Assembly (NCBI GenBank): GCA_017635095.1
Contig: JAGBMA010000023.1
Coordinates: 1-34,060, forward strand
DNA from: Ruminiclostridium sp.
Lineage (GTDB): Bacteria; Bacillota; Clostridia; Oscillospirales; Ruminococcaceae
Length of the DNA: 34,060 nucleotides
Direction: 5' to 3'
The notes beneath the pieces were generated by a model. The model searched no databases and was not told the origin of the DNA. It was given only the letters and a program-made list of their open reading frames with translations. Within the stretch, counting starts at the first letter, position 1, and each line of letters starts with the position of its first letter. Positions 31,188 to 34,060 of this stretch are shown piece by piece. The position numbers and the translations under genes are program-made.

Positions 31188-32188
31188 CTGAACAACCCCC
31201 CGTCAAAATATTTTTCCTGAAAATCTATAGATTTTATGATGTCCTCGTCAGAAATATCCGCGCCGTCCGGCGTCACTATCCATTTATCCTCAACATCGTT
31301 GTACCTGTGCCATACGGCGATCACCTTACCGGTGAAGTTCTCACGCGGCTCGTCAACTCCAAGCAGGTAGATATCCTGCTCCGCACCGTCGCCTGCATAT
31401 TCTCCTTCAACGAACCCGTAGTTCACGGGATATATCAGGTCGGGTATCCTCGGGTGTGCGGAACCGAGGGGACGGTCTATGCGCCCGCTCACCTGCCTGC
31501 CGATTATATCGGAAAAGTCCGGCTGTACATCGTCCTTTACCGCGTCAGCCTCCGCGAACCAGTGGGCACCGGTGGCGTTGTACAGCGGAGTTTTCAGTGT
31601 TTCCACATGACGTAGAACATTCACATCGAAATCTTTCAGCAGTTCCCTTATCCCGTCCTCATCAGTGAAGAAGTGAGGAATTCCGTCCTCGGGGCCTCCT
31701 ATGAAACGGAGAGTGTTTTCGTCGATGCGCTCGCCGTTCTGATTTAAATAATGCCATGCCTTCTTTGAACACAGGTCGAAGTAGATCTCTCCTCCCGGCC
31801 GCAGTACACGGTGTATCTCGCTCATTATCTGACGTATGCCCTCGGTGTCGGTGTGGGAAAGAACATGGTATGAGTATATGCAGTCAAAAGCGTTGTCCGC
31901 AAAGGGGAGCTGCTTCATATCTCCCACCACCGCACGGAAGTCCGTGCCGTTCTTTTTCTGCCACTCACGCAGGTTGTTCACACCGTATTCGGAAAGGTCG
32001 AGCGCAGTCACACTAAAGCCGTGAGCATCGAAGAATATCGAATGCCTACCCAGCCCACAGCCGAGATCAAGCAGCCTTTTTCTGCCCTCGCCGCGCCATT
32101 TCTCCGCGTAGTAGAAGCTTTCCTCGGAGGGTTTAAGCCATGTTTCACGCCGGATATTTTCCCAGTCCCATTCCTTGGATACTACCAT
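31184..32188 (-). CDS. SAM methyltransferase fused to an inorganic pyrophosphatase-like domain
   Basis: A 334-aa two-domain protein. Residues about 20-215 are a class I methyltransferase: RLLDLGCGLGRHSIFF (motif I), VTALDLSEYGV, GDMKQLPFADNAFDCIYSYHVL and HRVLRPGGEIYFDL. Residues about 226-329 match the short clostridial inorganic pyrophosphatase-like family: GRIDRPLGSAHPRIPD, YPVNYGFVEG, AGDGAEQDIYLLGVDEP and WHRYNDVEDKWIV. There is no stop or frameshift between them. A joint function is not evident; pyrophosphate is not a methyltransferase product. It starts 1 nt after the RNase M5-like gene ends and overlaps the asparaginase gene. Confidence 0.85.
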   Translation of the reverse strand: MVVSKEWDWENIRRETWLKPSEESFYYAEKWRGEGRKRLLDLGCGLGRHSIFFDAHGFSVTALDLSEYGVNNLREWQKKNGTDFRAVVGDMKQLPFADNAFDCIYSYHVLSHTDTEGIRQIMSEIHRVLRPGGEIYFDLCSKKAWHYLNQNGERIDENTLRFIGGPEDGIPHFFTDEDGIRELLKDFDVNVLRHVETLKTPLYNATGAHWFAEADAVKDDVQPDFSDIIGRQVSGRIDRPLGSAHPRIPDLIYPVNYGFVEGEYAGDGAEQDIYLLGVDEPRENFTGKVIAVWHRYNDVEDKWIVTPDGADISDEDIIKSIDFQEKYFDGGLFR

Positions 32189-32189
32189 A

Positions 32190-32792
32190 TCATTCTCCTT
32201 CTGAAGCCGCTTTCAGTGCGGCAGTATATTCTTCCTCGCTGTAAAGGGAGTTAAGGGCTTCGACCAGAGCCTTTGCCGTCATACGTTCCGGCAGCCCGAG
32301 CTTCGCACAGAGAGCCCGTCTGAGCTCCGCGCTGTTGTCACCACCGGAGAGACCGTCGTCGAAGAGCCTTTGTTTATCTATCCATGCGGGGCGCGGGGCG
32401 GAAGAACTCATCACTCCCGCGTCCTCGAAAGCCTTGCGCAGGGTACGGACATCTATGCCCTCAACGCCGAGTTTGCCCTCTTTGGAGGGTTTAGCCTTGC
32501 GGCGTTCCTTGCCGAAAACATCGGGTATATAGATATTTACCGCCCTGCCGGAACCTATGCAGCTTTTCAGAGAATTCCGTATCTGAAAACCTGCGCCGTC
32601 GCTGTCGGTGAGTATTATTATCCCCGTTTTTTCGGCGTATCTGCGTATCATGTCACGCTTTTTTCTGTTCTTATATATGCCGAAGCCGTCGGTGGTGATT
32701 ATGACGGCATCTACCACACTCTGCAGCTTTATCTTGTCGTATCTGCCCTCAACGATCACGGGCATATCGAGCTTTATCTTTTCGTCGTCCAT
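32190..32792 (-). CDS. RNase M5-like toprim protein (DUF4093)
   Basis: A 200-aa protein with an N-terminal toprim domain: VIVEGRYDKIKLQ has the catalytic glutamate and ILTDSDGAGFQIRN the DxD metal-binding pair. The C-terminal part (about 110-200) corresponds to the DUF4093 region found in ribonuclease M5, which matures 5S rRNA in Firmicutes. The usual M5 neighbour ksgA is not present; instead it follows holA by 6 bp. Maturation of 5S rRNA is likely, and a paralogous role is possible. Confidence 0.83.
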   Translation of the reverse strand: MDDEKIKLDMPVIVEGRYDKIKLQSVVDAVIITTDGFGIYKNRKKRDMIRRYAEKTGIIILTDSDGAGFQIRNSLKSCIGSGRAVNIYIPDVFGKERRKAKPSKEGKLGVEGIDVRTLRKAFEDAGVMSSSAPRPAWIDKQRLFDDGLSGGDNSAELRRALCAKLGLPERMTAKALVEALNSLYSEEEYTAALKAASEGE

Positions 32793-32798
32793 GCCGGT

Positions 32799-33848
32799 TC
32801 ACCCCGCTCTTTTTTCCCTGCAGATAAAGAGCTTTGTAACGGCTTCGTCGATAAGGACGCGGCTGCTCGTTCTGACGGATTTCAGCGCGATATCAGTCTC
32901 GGAAAGAAGGCTCACCGTTTCCCGCAGATAGGCTATTCCGAGACGTGCGGCTGCTGGGAAGATCTTGTTTGAGAAGACCCACGCCTTGCCGCCGTAATAT
33001 CCGAAGGACTGGGCGGCGGACTGGGCGTTCATGCCGCTGTTTTTGGCGAGTTTTGCGCAGTACATATCGAGGAATGTTCCCGCCAGAGCGTTCATTATAT
33101 TCACGGCGTTTATCTGCTGCTCAAACAGCTCATCGACGATACGGTAGGCTTCTGCGCGCTTGCCCGCGTTTATTGCATCGGCGAGGTCGAACACTTCGGC
33201 TTCGAGCTGTTTCGGAACGAGGGCGTCGATATCGGAGCGGGAAATTGTCCCGCCCTCTCCGACGTAGCTCATGAGTTTTGCGGTCTCGTCGCTTGCGGCG
33301 GACATACTTCCGCCCACCCGTTCCGTGAGCGCGAGAGCGTCATCGTAAGACATCACGATCCCGGATTTTGCAGCTTTTTTCACACAGAGCTCGGCTATTT
33401 TCGGCGCTTTCATGAGCTCGACGGAGCACACTGTACCTGCTTTTTCGACTGCGGCAATAAATTTTTTTGTACGGGCTTTTTTTTCGTCTATAGCTGTGTT
33501 GATGCAGTATATCAGCAGTATAGCGGAATCCGGCACATTTGCGACGATATCAAGGTAGCGCTTGTCATCGGACGAGAGCTTGTTTTCGGGGTCAAAGTCC
33601 TTTATGACAACTACCTTGACTTCGGAAAAAACGGGCAGAGTGTCAATGTAGTCCGCGAGCAGGTCGGGATCGGGACATCCGTCGAGACGCTGGAGATTAA
33701 AGTCGTTTGCATCATCGCCCACTGCTTTTTTTATTATTCTGTCGGCGTACATAGAGATGAGGAACGGCTCTTTTCCGTATATAAAATAGACGCGCGAAAG
33801 GTCTCCCGCCTTTATTGACGCGGAAAGCTTGTCTTCCGTCAGTTTCAT
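32799..33848 (-). CDS. holA: DNA polymerase III subunit delta
   Basis: A 349-aa clamp-loader subunit that opens the beta sliding clamp. VYFIYGKEPFLISMYADRI is the family N-terminal motif, PVFSEVKVVVIKDFDPENKL and DSAILLIYCINTAIDEKKA follow, and the C-terminal collar domain includes EVFDLADAINAGKRAEAYRIV. The chosen start, MKLTEDKL, is preceded by GGCGGTGA; an upstream extension runs into GC-rich repeat sequence and is rejected. It heads the minus-strand operon with the RNase M5-like, fusion and asparaginase genes. Confidence 0.93.
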   Translation of the reverse strand: MKLTEDKLSASIKAGDLSRVYFIYGKEPFLISMYADRIIKKAVGDDANDFNLQRLDGCPDPDLLADYIDTLPVFSEVKVVVIKDFDPENKLSSDDKRYLDIVANVPDSAILLIYCINTAIDEKKARTKKFIAAVEKAGTVCSVELMKAPKIAELCVKKAAKSGIVMSYDDALALTERVGGSMSAASDETAKLMSYVGEGGTISRSDIDALVPKQLEAEVFDLADAINAGKRAEAYRIVDELFEQQINAVNIMNALAGTFLDMYCAKLAKNSGMNAQSAAQSFGYYGGKAWVFSNKIFPAAARLGIAYLRETVSLLSETDIALKSVRTSSRVLIDEAVTKLFICREKRAG

Positions 33849-33877
33849 ACGATCACCGCCTATAATTCTCTGTATAT

Positions 33878-33906
33878 ATTTTACCACATCTCCCGCCAAA
33901 TTGCAA
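33878..33906 (-). promoter_or_regulatory. Promoter for the holA operon
   Basis: On the minus strand TTGCAA (33906-33901) and TAAAAT (33883-33878) are 17 bp apart, 30 bp before the holA start. An overlapping pair TTGGCG/TATACA, also with 17-bp spacing, is a weaker alternative. Confidence 0.7.
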
Positions 33907-33937
33907 CCACTTCGTAAATATTGCATACAAAATTGCA

Positions 33938-34060
33938 CCCTCAGCGCGTCTGCGGACGCGCGTGCGGGGCTCTGCCCCACACCCCGGCAGGGCTCCGCCC
34001 TGCACCCTCGGCGCGTCTGCGGACGCGCGTGTGGGGCTCTGCCCCACGCCCCGCGGGGGA
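33938..34060. repeat. GC-rich palindromic repeat at the right edge
   Basis: Two near-identical units each contain GCGCGTCTGCGGACGCGC followed by a GGGGCTCTGCCCC palindrome, with CAGGGCTCCGCCCTG between them. It is the reverse complement of the right part of block A (22165-22275) and probably continues beyond the window, since the last bases CCCCGCGGGGGA match the junction to the long hairpin in the other blocks. Confidence 0.85.

Overview
The window looks like chromosomal housekeeping DNA from a Gram-positive anaerobe of the class Clostridia, most likely the Ruminococcus/Oscillospiraceae group. This is inferred from the gene order (rnc, Elp3-like radical SAM, smc, ftsY; nadD-yqeK-rsfS; aminopeptidase P-efp-CD1247-like), strong AGGAGG ribosome binding sites, sigma-A promoters with 17-bp spacers, an FMN-riboswitch-controlled ribU, a Re-citrate-synthase-like enzyme in place of an obvious Si-type one, and base composition by eye somewhat above 50% G+C. 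No phage, plasmid, IS transposase, CRISPR array, rRNA or tRNA gene was recognised.

Layout. 1-10336 (+): a long tightly packed cluster plsX, rnc, radical SAM, smc, ftsY, rdgB, small acidic membrane protein, yhbY, nadD, yqeK, rsfS (lipid precursor synthesis, RNA processing, chromosome organisation, protein targeting, nucleotide-pool cleaning, NAD synthesis, ribosome assembly and silencing). 10443-14972 (+): rpsU with a consensus promoter, yqeG, an endonuclease IV-like protein, aroQ, an aminopeptidase P, then efp with its own promoter and a CD1247-like zinc-ribbon protein. 15001-16236: an FMN riboswitch and ribU. 16295-18462: a REC/degenerate-GGDEF/EAL protein with an HPt protein. 18538-20639: nadE and an MGMT-like protein. 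20697-21840: araD with a long C-terminal tail. 22281-24227 (-): a chemoreceptor. 24386-28335 (+): cytidylate-kinase-like protein, HAD phosphatase, glycogen phosphorylase. 28750-30132 (-): Re-citrate synthase-like. 30339-33848 (-): operon holA, RNase M5-like toprim, methyltransferase/pyrophosphatase-like fusion, asparaginase.

The most unusual locus is the FMN riboswitch in front of ribU. The aptamer runs normally from P1 to the start of P6. Its invariant 3' strand (AGTCCGGATGAAAG) then appears only about 400 nt later, where it completes P1 with a perfect 6-bp match to the 5' end. The intervening RNA contains a folded unique segment and 3.7 tandem copies of a 67-bp unit that each form a long hairpin plus a second hairpin, with wobble-preserving changes in the arms. 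A long-range helix can close most of this domain. It reads as a large RNA domain grafted into the P6 loop of a riboswitch.

Second, two inverted copies of a composite non-coding block (GC-rich palindromic repeats flanking a terminator with the same stem) fill the gaps between both convergent gene pairs (araD/mcp and glgP/Re-citrate synthase). A related repeat lies at the right edge. Other oddities: a NAD synthetase whose glutaminase domain has lost the expected catalytic cysteine, a methyltransferase fused to a pyrophosphatase-like domain, and an orphan AraD with a disordered acidic/proline tail.
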